From the NCBI GenBank assembly GCA_024103385.1, contig JAGFIT010000048.1, forward strand, positions 1 through 64,000: a DNA stretch of 64,000 nt, written 5' to 3'. Within the stretch, counting starts at the first letter, position 1; each line of letters opens with the position of its first letter. Position numbers and translations under genes: made by a program. Source of the DNA: Vicingus serpentipes. Its GTDB lineage: Bacteria > Bacteroidota > Bacteroidia > Flavobacteriales_E > Vicingaceae. The notes below the pieces were generated by a model. It was given only the letters and a program-made list of their open reading frames with translations, was not told the DNA's origin and did no database searches. Below, piece by piece: positions 1 through 9,677 of this stretch.

Positions 1-2
1 AT

Positions 3-1007
3 GCCTATGCTAATGGGCAACGCTCTATAGAAGCATTACCCTCTATTTTAGCAGGGCTTCCACCATTAATGAACGCCAATTATGTTGTATCTAACTATTC
101 AGGAAGTAAATTAGATGCGCTCCCCAAGATTTTGAAAAAAACAGGTTATAACACTTCTTTTTACCATGGAGGAGCTAATGGAACAATGGGCTTTAACGGA
201 TTTGTAGGAAGTATTGGAATTGAAAATTATTTTGGTATTAATGAATACCCTGAAAAAGACAAGGAGAAAGATTTTGATGGTCTTTGGGGTATTTTTGACG
301 AGCCTTATCTCCAGTATTATGCGAAAGAGCTGAGCCAGAAAAAACCACCATTCTTTAGTGTTTTATTTACCATTTCTTCTCATCATCCTTACCCCATACC
401 TGAAAAATATAAAAATCGTTTTCCAAAAGGCACACTTCCCTTACATGAATCTGTAGGGTATACGGATTTGGCATTAAAACATTTTTTTGAAACTGCAAGA
501 GAAATGTCTTGGTTTAATAATACCTTATTTGTTATTACTTCCGATCATTCTGCTCAATCAGAAGCTATTAAATACAATAATCGTTTTAATCAATTTGCTA
601 TTCCTTTGTTCTTTTATGACCCTTCTGGGATGCTTATTGGAAAAAACAATCATTTTTTTCAACATTTAGATATTACCCCTAGCGTACTAAATCTACTAGG
701 AATCAATAAAACAATTATCTCCTTTGGAAACAATGCTTTTAGTAACAAAGAAAAATTTGTTGTAAACTACGTTAACAATACTTATCAAATAGCTGAAGGA
801 GAATATTTTCTGCAATTAACCAAAAATGCAACCATTGGATTTTACCATACAGCTAAAGATAGTTTACTACAAAATAATTTGATTGAAAAAAGTAAGCTGA
901 GCAAAAAACATCTTCTAGCTAAAGAGCAACTAGAAAAAAAATTAAAAGCTATTATACAACAATACAACAACCGACTCATCAATAATGACCTAACTTTTAA
1001 TGAATAA
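3..1007 (+). CDS. LTA synthase-family sulfatase-fold membrane enzyme, C-terminal part (5' cut by window edge)
   Basis: The frame is open from base 3, so the first in-frame ATG (69) is internal and the gene starts before the window. The first residues visible, YANGQRSIEALPSILAG, match the conserved block of LtaS/OpgB-like phosphoglycerol or phosphoethanolamine transferases of the alkaline phosphatase superfamily. The metal-binding TSDHS block lies about 55 % of the way along. The nucleophile Thr and the N-terminal membrane segments should lie upstream. These enzymes act on the outer face of the inner membrane and move head groups from phospholipids; the substrate cannot be read here. It overlaps the following lipid kinase gene by 8 bases, which suggests one operon for lipid or envelope metabolism. 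Confidence 0.8.
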   Translation, partial: AYANGQRSIEALPSILAGLPPLMNANYVVSNYSGSKLDALPKILKKTGYNTSFYHGGANGTMGFNGFVGSIGIENYFGINEYPEKDKEKDFDGLWGIFDEPYLQYYAKELSQKKPPFFSVLFTISSHHPYPIPEKYKNRFPKGTLPLHESVGYTDLALKHFFETAREMSWFNNTLFVITSDHSAQSEAIKYNNRFNQFAIPLFFYDPSGMLIGKNNHFFQHLDITPSVLNLLGINKTIISFGNNAFSNKEKFVVNYVNNTYQIAEGEYFLQLTKNATIGFYHTAKDSLLQNNLIEKSKLSKKHLLAKEQLEKKLKAIIQQYNNRLINNDLTFNE

Positions 1008-1872
1008 CAAAAAAGAAATATTATTCATCATTAATCCTGTTTCAGGAACTGGAAAACAAAAAGTTGTTGAAGATCTTATTACCAAACACCTTGACAAAAC
1101 AATTTTTAACACTACCATTCAATACACTCAGCAAGCCAAACACGCTATTGAAATTGGAGAACAAGCCGCAGGAAAGTTCGATATTGTTGTTGCCGTTGGA
1201 GGAGATGGAACGGTAAATGAAGTTGCTAAAGGATTAATCAATACCAATACCTCCCTAGCAATTATAGCTACAGGTTCTGGAAATGGTTTAGCAAGACATT
1301 TACAGATACCAATGAACCCAAAAGATGCAATACTCCGTATTAATCAATTGAATTACAAAAAAATAGATACTATAAAAATTAACGAATACCATTTTTTAGG
1401 AACTGCTGGAACTGGATTTGATGCACATATTGGATGGAGATTTGCAGAAGCTACTAAAAGAGGTTTTTGGACCTATTTAAAAATCACAGTTAAAGAATAT
1501 TTCAACTATCAAGAAGAAAATTATACCATCAATGTGGATGGTAAAGAAATTAAAACCAAAGCTCTGCTAATTACCTTTGCTAACTCTAACCAATACGGCA
1601 ATAATGTTTATGTTTCTCCTAACTCAATAATAGATGATGGATTTCTACAAATAATTATTTTAAAAAGATTTCCATTAATTTATGCTTTTGAATTTGCCTA
1701 TCGTATTTTTAGTAAAAAACTTTCCAACTTTAAATTTGTTACTGAATTAAAAGGAAAAAGAGTAACCATTATATCCCCTAAAAATGAACTCCATATAGAT
1801 GGAGAACCTTTTAAAATGGAAAAAAACATTCATTTGGAGGTCGTTCCAAAATCGCTAAACATATTAACGTAA
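1000..1872 (+). CDS. Diacylglycerol kinase-family lipid kinase (YegS/BmrU type)
   Basis: 290 residues, the usual size for the family. An N-terminal INPVSGTGK phosphate loop is followed by GGDGTVNEV near residue 67 and GSGNGLARHL near residue 92, the signature motifs of the DAGK catalytic domain. The C-terminal half is the beta-sandwich with an HIDGEPF motif. Family members phosphorylate diacylglycerol, sphingoid or other lipid alcohols with ATP at the membrane; the substrate is not predictable. It overlaps the preceding sulfatase-fold gene by 8 bases, and its stop overlaps the ATG of the next gene (TAATG), so the three genes are probably co-translated. Confidence 0.9.
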   Translation: MNNKKEILFIINPVSGTGKQKVVEDLITKHLDKTIFNTTIQYTQQAKHAIEIGEQAAGKFDIVVAVGGDGTVNEVAKGLINTNTSLAIIATGSGNGLARHLQIPMNPKDAILRINQLNYKKIDTIKINEYHFLGTAGTGFDAHIGWRFAEATKRGFWTYLKITVKEYFNYQEENYTINVDGKEIKTKALLITFANSNQYGNNVYVSPNSIIDDGFLQIIILKRFPLIYAFEFAYRIFSKKLSNFKFVTELKGKRVTIISPKNELHIDGEPFKMEKNIHLEVVPKSLNILT

Positions 1873-2216
1873 TGAGTAAGAAAAATAAAAAAAGAATTAA
1901 TGTTGTTTACTCCACCAATCCAGATTATGGATACGAGATGGATGGAGATGATAAAGAGACATTAGAAAACGAACAGCAACAACTCAAAGTATTAATTGAC
2001 CGTAAGCAACGAAAAGGGAAAGCTGTTACCCTTGTTACAGGGTTTATTGGAAATGAAGATGATTTAAAAACATTAGCCAAACAATTGAAGGCTAAATGTG
2101 GTGTTGGCGGAAGTGCTAAAGATCAGGAAATTCTTATACAAGGAGAACTAAAGGAAAAAGTTTACCTCTTATTATTAGAAATGGGATATTCAAAAACAAA
2201 AAAAATAGGTGGATGA
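1872..2216 (+). CDS. SUI1/YciH-family translation initiation factor-like protein
   Basis: 114 residues with a highly charged N-terminus and a C-terminal SUI1 fold: the stretch KGKAVTLVTGFIG, then LKAKCGVGGSAKD, is the typical YciH/eIF1 signature, followed by an IQGE block. Bacterial homologues are thought to influence start-site fidelity at the ribosome. The ATG overlaps the TAA of the lipid kinase by one base. The gene is the last of its operon, with a strong hairpin terminator only 2 bases after its stop. Confidence 0.85.
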   Translation: MSKKNKKRINVVYSTNPDYGYEMDGDDKETLENEQQQLKVLIDRKQRKGKAVTLVTGFIGNEDDLKTLAKQLKAKCGVGGSAKDQEILIQGELKEKVYLLLLEMGYSKTKKIGG

Positions 2217-2218
2217 TT

Positions 2219-2242
2219 CCGCTTTTTAAAGCGGTTTTTTTT
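2219..2242 (+). terminator. Rho-independent terminator after the SUI1 gene
   Basis: The 7-bp arms CCGCTTT (2219-2225) and AAAGCGG (2228-2234) are followed by an uninterrupted run of eight T. The formal loop is only two bases, so in practice the inner pair opens to a tetraloop. The next open frame begins within about 10 bases of the T-run. Confidence 0.85.
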
Positions 2243-2321
2243 CATTATTATTGTTAAAAAATCAACTCCAATCAAAAATAATCTTACCCATATCTTTTTA
2301 TTATTAGTTTCCACCATTATT

Positions 2322-5309
2322 GTGGAAATAGCTCTTGCTCAAAACTATAATTTTGAATACTACAATGTTGCTGACGGATTACCACAGGCTCAGGTCAATG
2401 CTATCACGCAAGATTCTAGAGGCTATCTATGGTTAGGAACAGCCGGGGGTGGACTAAGTAAATTTGATGGACTTTATTTCACCAACTATGGTGAAAAAAA
2501 AGGATTAGCTGGTGACATCATTAATAGTATCTGTGAAGATAAAGAAGGAAATATATGGAGTGCTTCCAGTTGGGGTGGTATCACTAGATTTGATGGACGA
2601 AGATTTTTAGCTTTCACAAAAAAAGACGGACTACTTAGTGACAATGATAACAAAGTCATATTCTGTGACCAATCAGGAAAAATATGGATTGGTAGCGAGA
2701 AAGGAATAACTACTTATGCTAATGGTAGTTTTAAAAATTATACTAAAGAACAAAAAAATCACCTTAATTCTAAAGTACGTATTATATTCGAGGATAGTAA
2801 GCACAATATTTGGATTGGAGGAGATGAAGGCATTACTTTCATTTCAAAAAAAGATACTTTTCAAATAACTACCGAGAATGGGCTTCCTTCTAATTCTATT
2901 TCTGCTATTTATGAAGATAATAATGGAGATTTTCTAATTGGTTTCAAAGAAAACGGAGCTATTAGACTGTTAAATGGTAGTATAGATAACAAAAAAGAAT
3001 TTCAATTTAAAAGCATTCCATCACTTCCCGATTACTTAAATATTGTATCCATAAAAAAGGATAAAGACCACAACATATGGATAGGATCTGAGAATAACGG
3101 CATTTATGTCATAAAGAAAGATAAATTAATTATTAGATACTCGGATACAAATGGCTTTAAATCAAAATATACAAAGACCTTATTTATTGATAAAGTAGGT
3201 AATATTTGGATTGGAACAAGCGGAGATGGATTGGTTAAATACACCAATGAAGCTTTTGTTTATTATAATAACATGGAAGGACTGAAGTCCTCTCTTATTT
3301 TTCGTATTTGTAAGGACAACGAAAATAACATTTGGACCGCTTCGTATGGCGATGGTTTAACTAAATATGATGGTAAACAAATTACTAGATATACAACAGA
3401 GAATGGGTTACCTAGTAATAAAGTATTTTCAATTATTAAAGACAAAACAGGAACTCTTTGGATTTCGACTCGGAAGGGGCTATTAAAGTTTAGCAACAAT
3501 CAATTTAAAACTTTCAATACAAGTAACGGGTTACCATCAAATTCATTAACTGCTTTAATGGTTGATAAAAAGAATAATTTATGGATAGGAACCAGAACTG
3601 GTGAAGTCTATAAATATAATCACTCCACATTTACTACTTACGATCTTAAAGATAAATTAACAGGCCTTTTTATACAAAAATTATTTGAAGACTCAAAAGG
3701 AAATGTTTGGGTGGGCACAAGAGAAGGTGTTTGTAAAATAAAAGATGAAAAAGTTATCCATTTTAATACTTCTGAGTTTTGCAACTTATACATAGAAGAC
3801 ATCACAGAAGATATTCATGGCAATATTTGGTTTGCAACAGCTAGATGTATTGTTAAATATGATGGATTGGATTTCCAAACTATTGATATGGATGATGGCC
3901 TATCCTCCAAGGTAACTTTTTTTATTCATTCAGATAAAAAAGGTAATATTTGGGTAGGGACAAATAATGGTTTAGATAAAATTACCTTAAACAGTTACGG
4001 GCAAATTAAACAAATTAAAAATTATCATGTTGAAGAAGGCTTTAAAGGAATTGAATGTAACAGTAGAGCTATCTATGAAGATAACGAAAGTAATTTATGG
4101 ATAGGAACTGTCAATGGATTAATTAAATACAATCCTAAAAAAGATAAAAACAATGTTTTTGAGCCCGTTTTGCATTTAGACAATATTAAGTTGTATTTTG
4201 AGGATGTTGATTGGTTAAAACACAATAAAAATTTAACCAAATGGGATAATCTCCCCATTGACCTTTCTTTAGATTACGATCAAAATCATTTAACTTTTGA
4301 ATTTTCTGCCATCAATCTTAATTTCCCTAAAGGTGTACATTATAGTTTCAAGTTAGTCCCTTTTGATAAAGATTGGTATCAAATCACAGAAAAAAAATCA
4401 GCTACCTACTCCAACCTTCCTCCGGGAAATTATACGTTTTACGTAAAAGCGAGAAACAACGATGGTGTTTGGAATCAAACACCTATTGCTTATAGTTTTT
4501 CTATAAAATCTCCATTCTGGAAAACATGGTGGTTCTATCTCATTATTTCAATAGTCACTTTATATATTCTATATCAATTAGCTACCTATAAAGAAAGAAA
4601 TCAATTAAGGATTAGTAAAGAATTAGAAGAGAAAGTAAAACAAAGAACGTTATTAATCGAAACCCAAATGGCTGAAAAAGAAGTTCTTTTGAAAGAAATT
4701 CATCACAGGGTTAAAAACAATCTACAAGTCATCAATAGCTTACTAAGTATTCAAGCAAATTATACCGATGACAAAAGGGCGTTAGCTCTTTTTGATGAAG
4801 CTAAAAACAGAATTCGTTCCATGGCTATGATTCATGAAAAAATGTATCAAACTGGTGATTTAGCACGTATTGATTTTCAAGATTACATTACTGATTTAAT
4901 TGATGATTTAATTAAAACATATTCTATCAATTGTGAAATTTCTTTAAATAAAAAGATTGAAGATATAAGATTTGATATCGACACACTCATTCCCATTGGT
5001 TTACTAATTAACGAAGTGATTTCTAATGCACTTAAATATGCTTTTCGCGATAAAAAAGAAGGCGAAATCATTATTCATTTATCATACAATAAAAAAGAGA
5101 AGGAATATACATTAATCGTGGGAGACAATGGATCTGGAATGGACAAGGAAATTTTTAATTCAGAAGAAGGTTCTTTAGGTATGGAATTGATTAAAGTTTT
5201 TGTTGATCAAATAGATGGAAAAATCACTTTACAAAAAACAGAAGGAACTGTTTATGAGGTAAAGTTTCATCCAAGAGAAAACAACCCTTCCTTGTCCCAA
5301 CACGTCTAG
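2322..5309 (+). CDS. Two-component regulator-propeller sensor histidine kinase (reg_prop, Y_Y_Y, HisKA_2, HATPase)
   Basis: The first half consists of repeated blades of the form G-N-I-W-I-G-(T/S), typical of two-component regulator propellers. A Y_Y_Y domain follows (about residues 640-725, ending YSNLPPGNYTFYVKARNN), then one membrane segment (WWFYLIISIVTLYILY). Next is a HisKA_2-type dimerisation domain with EIHHRVKNNLQVI, whose His is the phospho-acceptor, and a HATPase_c with NEVISNALKYAF and DNGSGMD. It is probably an envelope sensor for a ligand such as a glycan. No response regulator is adjacent. The listed start is GTG, but the frame is open back to 2217. Translation from about 2244-2250 adds a perfect signal peptide (KK, then a hydrophobic stretch ending ALAQ), so the real start is probably a non-standard codon (ATT) near 2244-2250. 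Confidence 0.88.
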   Translation: MEIALAQNYNFEYYNVADGLPQAQVNAITQDSRGYLWLGTAGGGLSKFDGLYFTNYGEKKGLAGDIINSICEDKEGNIWSASSWGGITRFDGRRFLAFTKKDGLLSDNDNKVIFCDQSGKIWIGSEKGITTYANGSFKNYTKEQKNHLNSKVRIIFEDSKHNIWIGGDEGITFISKKDTFQITTENGLPSNSISAIYEDNNGDFLIGFKENGAIRLLNGSIDNKKEFQFKSIPSLPDYLNIVSIKKDKDHNIWIGSENNGIYVIKKDKLIIRYSDTNGFKSKYTKTLFIDKVGNIWIGTSGDGLVKYTNEAFVYYNNMEGLKSSLIFRICKDNENNIWTASYGDGLTKYDGKQITRYTTENGLPSNKVFSIIKDKTGTLWISTRKGLLKFSNNQFKTFNTSNGLPSNSLTALMVDKKNNLWIGTRTGEVYKYNHSTFTTYDLKDKLTGLFIQKLFEDSKGNVWVGTREGVCKIKDEKVIHFNTSEFCNLYIEDITEDIHGNIWFATARCIVKYDGLDFQTIDMDDGLSSKVTFFIHSDKKGNIWVGTNNGLDKITLNSYGQIKQIKNYHVEEGFKGIECNSRAIYEDNESNLWIGTVNGLIKYNPKKDKNNVFEPVLHLDNIKLYFEDVDWLKHNKNLTKWDNLPIDLSLDYDQNHLTFEFSAINLNFPKGVHYSFKLVPFDKDWYQITEKKSATYSNLPPGNYTFYVKARNNDGVWNQTPIAYSFSIKSPFWKTWWFYLIISIVTLYILYQLATYKERNQLRISKELEEKVKQRTLLIETQMAEKEVLLKEIHHRVKNNLQVINSLLSIQANYTDDKRALALFDEAKNRIRSMAMIHEKMYQTGDLARIDFQDYITDLIDDLIKTYSINCEISLNKKIEDIRFDIDTLIPIGLLINEVISNALKYAFRDKKEGEIIIHLSYNKKEKEYTLIVGDNGSGMDKEIFNSEEGSLGMELIKVFVDQIDGKITLQKTEGTVYEVKFHPRENNPSLSQHV

Positions 5310-5406
5310 TTCTGGTTAACAGTTCTTTGTTCATAAACTAGTTATTCTTCAACTATTTTTTGTGATTAAATATGTCATCTTTACACTCGAGTAAAAATTA
5401 CTTTTA

Positions 5407-6879
5407 TTGGTGCAAAAAATAACGACACATACCCTAAAAATACTTGGCTGTACTATTTTTTTTATCCCTACAATAGCTACTACTGTATACAGTCAAAAAG
5501 ACTATCCATTTACTCCACCTAAAACTGTTTACACTAACGCATTTTACAATAGCAATAAAAGCGTATTTAATCAATCTATTGTTAAATACATTGAACTTTC
5601 ACAGCCTATTTATCTTACAGGATCTAAAATCAATACTAATCCTGTGTATATCAATAACCGGTTAAAAAAATACGATAACAGCTACCTCTTTACTTTAAAT
5701 TATTATGTTCAACAATATATTACTACTTACACTGAATATCCATCAAAAATTGCTTATTCCACAAACTTATTAAATCACTATTCTACTATTATTAATGATG
5801 CTATAAATAGCCATAAATTACCAAAAAGCTTTCAGTTTATCCCTTTAGTATGTTCTGGTTTTAATCCTTTATCTGTTAACCAAAGAGGAGGATATGGATA
5901 TTGGCACCTTAACTATGCACCTGCCGTTAAATATGGATTAACCATAAATGAATGGGTAGATGAGCGTAAAGATTTTAAAAAATCAACCCTTGCCGCAACT
6001 TCCTATCTCGAATACTTATACGCTCTCTATCACGACTGGGAATTAACTTTAGCGGCTTATTCTTGTGGTATAACTACAGTTAATAAAGCACTAAAACGAA
6101 CAGAGAGTCAAACTTTTTGGGAAATTTATCCTTATCTTCCTGAATCAACTAGAGATTTTGTGCCTGCACTAACGGCAATGGCTTACTGTTATTATGAAGC
6201 AAGAAATGACAACTACTTATTAGAGAAAGTGGAGCTTAATAGGGACACCATCTTAATTGAGAGAAAACTTCATTTTTTTTCTCTTAAACAGGTATTGCTT
6301 ATTGATACCTCAATTTTAGCGTTATTAAATCCTAGTATCAATCAACAAATATTTCCAAAAGGATTTAATGCTATTTTTCCAGGAAACAGTAAAAGCAAAT
6401 TTTTAACACTAAAGGATAATATTTATTATTATCAAGATTCTGTCCTTTTAAAACCTAAAACTAAAACTCCATCTGTTGTAATTCCTAAAGAAGGTGAACC
6501 TTTTACTTACAAAGTTAAATCGGGAGATGTTCTAGGATTAATTGCTGAGCGTTTTAATGTAAGAGTGTCTCAAATACAAGAGTGGAATAACTTGAATGGA
6601 ACAAGAATAAATATTGGTCAAGAGCTAACCATATACGGAAAATCAACCCCTCCAACTAACAAAAATAAACCAGAAGAAAATAACCCTTTAAGCAGCACTA
6701 CAAAGCAAACTCAAACTGTTTCTAATGATGATTTCTATATCTATACTGTTAAATCAGGAGACAATTTATGGCTAATAGCTAAAGATTTTCCTGACACATC
6801 TGCAGAAGATATTATGGAGTTGAATGATATTGATGAAAATTTACAAATAGGACAAGTATTAAAGATCAAGAAAAAATAG
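5407..6879 (+). CDS. Secreted LysM protein with degenerate MltD-like lytic transglycosylase domain
   Basis: 490 residues starting at TTG 5407 (or GTG 5410), with a signal peptide ending VYSQ. Residues about 125-270 align well with the SLT domain of MltD: LPKSFQFIPLVCSGFNPLSV, GYWHL, NEWVDERKDF, LAAYSCG. The catalytic Glu expected in the P-x-V-E-S motif is Cys here, GLWQF has become GYWHL, and AYNAG has become AYSCG, so muramidase activity is unlikely. Two C-terminal LysM domains follow (about 367-415 and 444-490; YKVKSGDVLGLIAERF and YTVKSGDNLWLIAKDF), which bind peptidoglycan sugars. It probably acts as a wall-binding scaffold or sensor. It heads a run of genes for SGNH and MBOAT proteins. 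Confidence 0.85.
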   Translation: MVQKITTHTLKILGCTIFFIPTIATTVYSQKDYPFTPPKTVYTNAFYNSNKSVFNQSIVKYIELSQPIYLTGSKINTNPVYINNRLKKYDNSYLFTLNYYVQQYITTYTEYPSKIAYSTNLLNHYSTIINDAINSHKLPKSFQFIPLVCSGFNPLSVNQRGGYGYWHLNYAPAVKYGLTINEWVDERKDFKKSTLAATSYLEYLYALYHDWELTLAAYSCGITTVNKALKRTESQTFWEIYPYLPESTRDFVPALTAMAYCYYEARNDNYLLEKVELNRDTILIERKLHFFSLKQVLLIDTSILALLNPSINQQIFPKGFNAIFPGNSKSKFLTLKDNIYYYQDSVLLKPKTKTPSVVIPKEGEPFTYKVKSGDVLGLIAERFNVRVSQIQEWNNLNGTRINIGQELTIYGKSTPPTNKNKPEENNPLSSTTKQTQTVSNDDFYIYTVKSGDNLWLIAKDFPDTSAEDIMELNDIDENLQIGQVLKIKKK

Positions 6880-6935
6880 AAAAAAAGGGCAAGAACGTTT
6901 CTCCCATAATTACTTGGCTAAGTTTATTAGCTATA

Positions 6936-8342
6936 ATGGGGATATTATTTCTTATCATGTCTGTATTCCCTGAAAGAGGTATACAAATAGGCTCCTCATC
7001 TATTCAATTTCCTAGCATTAATGATTTTTTTATATCTCAACTACAAAAAGATAGTTTAGAAAATAGAGAAAAAGATTTGTTTGAATTATTTGATTCTACA
7101 ATAGTTGTTAGCGAAATTGATTCTACAATTATACAAGCAAAACTCGACTCTCTAAAAAAACACAGAAAAAGTATTCAAATTACCAACAAAGGAAAATCTG
7201 CTATTCACCATTTCTTTGCTGCGTTAGATAATGCTAAAAACAAAAAGGTACGCATTATGCATTACGGTGATTCTCAAATAGAAGCAGATAGAATTACTTC
7301 TTATTTAAGAAACGAATTACAAAATAGATTTGGAGGATATGGAGTTGGTTTATTCCCTATCATACAAGTGGCCCCTAAAATGAGTGTAAACACCGAATAT
7401 TCTGAAAACTGGATACGCTATGCCGGTTTTGGAAAAAAAGACAGCACCATTACGCATAACAAGTATGGCGTACTTATGAATTTTAGTCGATTTGCTCCTG
7501 TTCCTTCCTCTAATATTGTTAATGACAGTATTGTTTATACTGGTTGGTTAAAAGTTAGGAAACCTAAAGCATCTTACGGAAGAACCAAATCCTACACCCA
7601 GTTAAATATTTATTTAAGCAATAACTACTCATCCGTTAATTACAATATTTTAGCAGATGGAGAAACTATTAAATCGGGAATTATTGACGCCAACACTCCT
7701 TTTCAGGTTCTGAAAACAAATTTCACACAAACACCTGAAGAAATCACCATCACCTTTACAGGAAATGATAGCCCTGATATTTACGGTGTATCCCTTGAAG
7801 GAAATACAGGGATAGTAATGGATAACATTCCATTAAGAGGTTCTTCAGGAACTATCTTCACGAAACAGAATGCAACTTTACTTAGTAATATGTATACTCA
7901 CTTATCTCCTGGTTTAATATTACTAGAGTTTGGAGGAAATACCGTTCCTTATATTGAATCTAAAGAAAAAGCCGATGAATATGGGAGATGGTTTAAATCT
8001 CAAATTAATTTCATGAAAAAGCTAAACCCTAATGCTGCTATTATTGTTATCGGACCAGGAGACATGTCAATAAAAGAAAAAACAGAATACGTTACCCATC
8101 CCCAACTAGAAAACGTTAGAGATGCACTAAAAAAAGCAGCTCTAAGCTCTGGTTGTTTGTTTTGGGATATGTACGAAGTTATGGGAGGAAGAAATTCTAT
8201 GCCAAAATGGGTAAATGCAGAACCTTCATTAGCCGCTTCTGATTATATCCATTTTAGCCCTAAAGGAGCTAAGAAGATTGCCGAGGAATTTAATATTAAA
8301 TTATTCAAACTCTATGATGAATATAAAAAAGATAAAAAATAA
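6936..8342 (+). CDS. Membrane-anchored SGNH/GDSL-type hydrolase, first paralogue
   Basis: 468 residues from ATG 6936. The SGNH block I is RIMHYGDSQIEAD (catalytic Ser about residue 112), block III appears as LLEFGGNT, and block V is SDYIHFSPKG (Asp-x-x-His), so a Ser/Asp/His triad is plausible. A conserved WDMYEVMGG is shared with the next gene. The frame is open upstream of the ATG and encodes KKGKNVSPIITWLSLLAI, which completes an N-terminal membrane anchor. The real start may therefore be a non-ATG codon around 6858-6880, overlapping or abutting the previous stop. Such proteins act in the periplasm as esterases or as acyl carriers for an MBOAT partner (compare AlgJ/AlgX, PatB, DltD). The specific reaction is inferred from neighbours only. 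Confidence 0.75.
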   Translation: MGILFLIMSVFPERGIQIGSSSIQFPSINDFFISQLQKDSLENREKDLFELFDSTIVVSEIDSTIIQAKLDSLKKHRKSIQITNKGKSAIHHFFAALDNAKNKKVRIMHYGDSQIEADRITSYLRNELQNRFGGYGVGLFPIIQVAPKMSVNTEYSENWIRYAGFGKKDSTITHNKYGVLMNFSRFAPVPSSNIVNDSIVYTGWLKVRKPKASYGRTKSYTQLNIYLSNNYSSVNYNILADGETIKSGIIDANTPFQVLKTNFTQTPEEITITFTGNDSPDIYGVSLEGNTGIVMDNIPLRGSSGTIFTKQNATLLSNMYTHLSPGLILLEFGGNTVPYIESKEKADEYGRWFKSQINFMKKLNPNAAIIVIGPGDMSIKEKTEYVTHPQLENVRDALKKAALSSGCLFWDMYEVMGGRNSMPKWVNAEPSLAASDYIHFSPKGAKKIAEEFNIKLFKLYDEYKKDKK

Positions 8343-8345
8343 TTC

Positions 8346-9590
8346 ATGAGGGTTCATCTTAAACATATCACTACCTTCTTTTGTTGTTGTTCTTTATTAT
8401 TATCAAAGGCACAAAACAATCCCCATCTATTACCTCAACATGATTTTATTGAATACGATTCTAATTACATCCATTTTTACAGTGATAGTGCTAACTATGC
8501 TTCTTTCTTCAATAAATTAGATACCCTTGTTTTTAAAGGAAAAGGGAAAGTAAACATTATGCAAATTGGCGGGTCTCATATTCAAGCGGACATATGGTCA
8601 GATCAAATGCGAAAAAATTTCCAACAACTTTCTCCTGATTTAAACGGTGGAAGGGGTTTTCTATTTCCATACACATTAGCACACACCAATAATCCCCATT
8701 ACTACAAAGTAAGCTACACCGGGAAATGGGATGGTTATAGAAATTCCGTAATGAAGCACGATATTACATGGGGGGTTTCTGGAATAACTGCGTCAACAGG
8801 AGATAGTTTATCTTCTTTTAAAATTTTGTTCAGAGGTAACAATACCCCTTCTTATGATTTTAACCGTATTAAAGTATTCCATGACCTTGATAGTACTAGC
8901 TTCTCTATTCGTTTTTTAGGCGATTCATGCGTTACTACTAAAACAAATAAAGAGATAGGTTATACAGAATTTTTCTTAAATGATTATGTTGACTCTTTAG
9001 AATTTGAAATTGTACAAACCGATAGCAATCAAACACATTTTAATTTATACGGAATCAGTTTAGACAATGATGACCCTGGAATAATCTATAACTCTATTGG
9101 TGTAAATGGAGCAAGCACTAAAAGTTATTTAAGATGTGAACTGTTTACCCAACATCTAAAAGCCATTAATCCTGATTTGGTTATTTTTTGTATAGGTATC
9201 AATGATGCTTATGATTCTGATTTTTGTGAATTCTGTTATGAAGAAAACTATGATACATTAGTAAGTTGGTTCAGGTCTGTCAACCCTGATGTTCAATTTC
9301 TTTTTGTGACCAATAATGACAGTTATTACAAACGTAGATACCCGAATAAAAGGGTTTTTAAAGCCCGGGATGTAATGATTAACTTAAGTAAGAAGTACAA
9401 TTCAGGAATGTGGGATATGTTTAATATTATGGGAGGTTTAGGCTCTATAAGAACGTGGCAAAAATATGGACTCGCAAAAAAGGATAGGGTACATCTAACA
9501 AAAAATGGCTACATCATAATGGGGGATTTAATGTTTTCTGCATTAATGAAAGAATACGAAAAACACCTGCAAATACAGAATGTTAAATAA
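8346..9590 (+). CDS. Secreted SGNH-type hydrolase, second paralogue
   Basis: 414 residues, beginning 3 bases after the stop of its paralogue, with a signal peptide ending SKAQ. Block I is IMQIGGSHIQAD (GDS has become GGS), block III is FCIGINDAYD, and block V is DRVHLTKNGY. Ser, Asn, Asp and His are all retained. It shares GMWDMFNIMGG with the upstream paralogue, so the two arose by duplication and probably work as a pair, like AlgJ and AlgX. It is a likely periplasmic partner of the MBOAT protein encoded downstream; the substrate is unknown. Confidence 0.75.
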   Translation: MRVHLKHITTFFCCCSLLLSKAQNNPHLLPQHDFIEYDSNYIHFYSDSANYASFFNKLDTLVFKGKGKVNIMQIGGSHIQADIWSDQMRKNFQQLSPDLNGGRGFLFPYTLAHTNNPHYYKVSYTGKWDGYRNSVMKHDITWGVSGITASTGDSLSSFKILFRGNNTPSYDFNRIKVFHDLDSTSFSIRFLGDSCVTTKTNKEIGYTEFFLNDYVDSLEFEIVQTDSNQTHFNLYGISLDNDDPGIIYNSIGVNGASTKSYLRCELFTQHLKAINPDLVIFCIGINDAYDSDFCEFCYEENYDTLVSWFRSVNPDVQFLFVTNNDSYYKRRYPNKRVFKARDVMINLSKKYNSGMWDMFNIMGGLGSIRTWQKYGLAKKDRVHLTKNGYIIMGDLMFSALMKEYEKHLQIQNVK

Positions 9591-9677
9591 GAAATTATGA
9601 CTAAAGCAATAAACATACTCTACAATAATGGTAACACGGAAGATTTTCATTTTTTAAACTTGATAAACCTTTAAACT

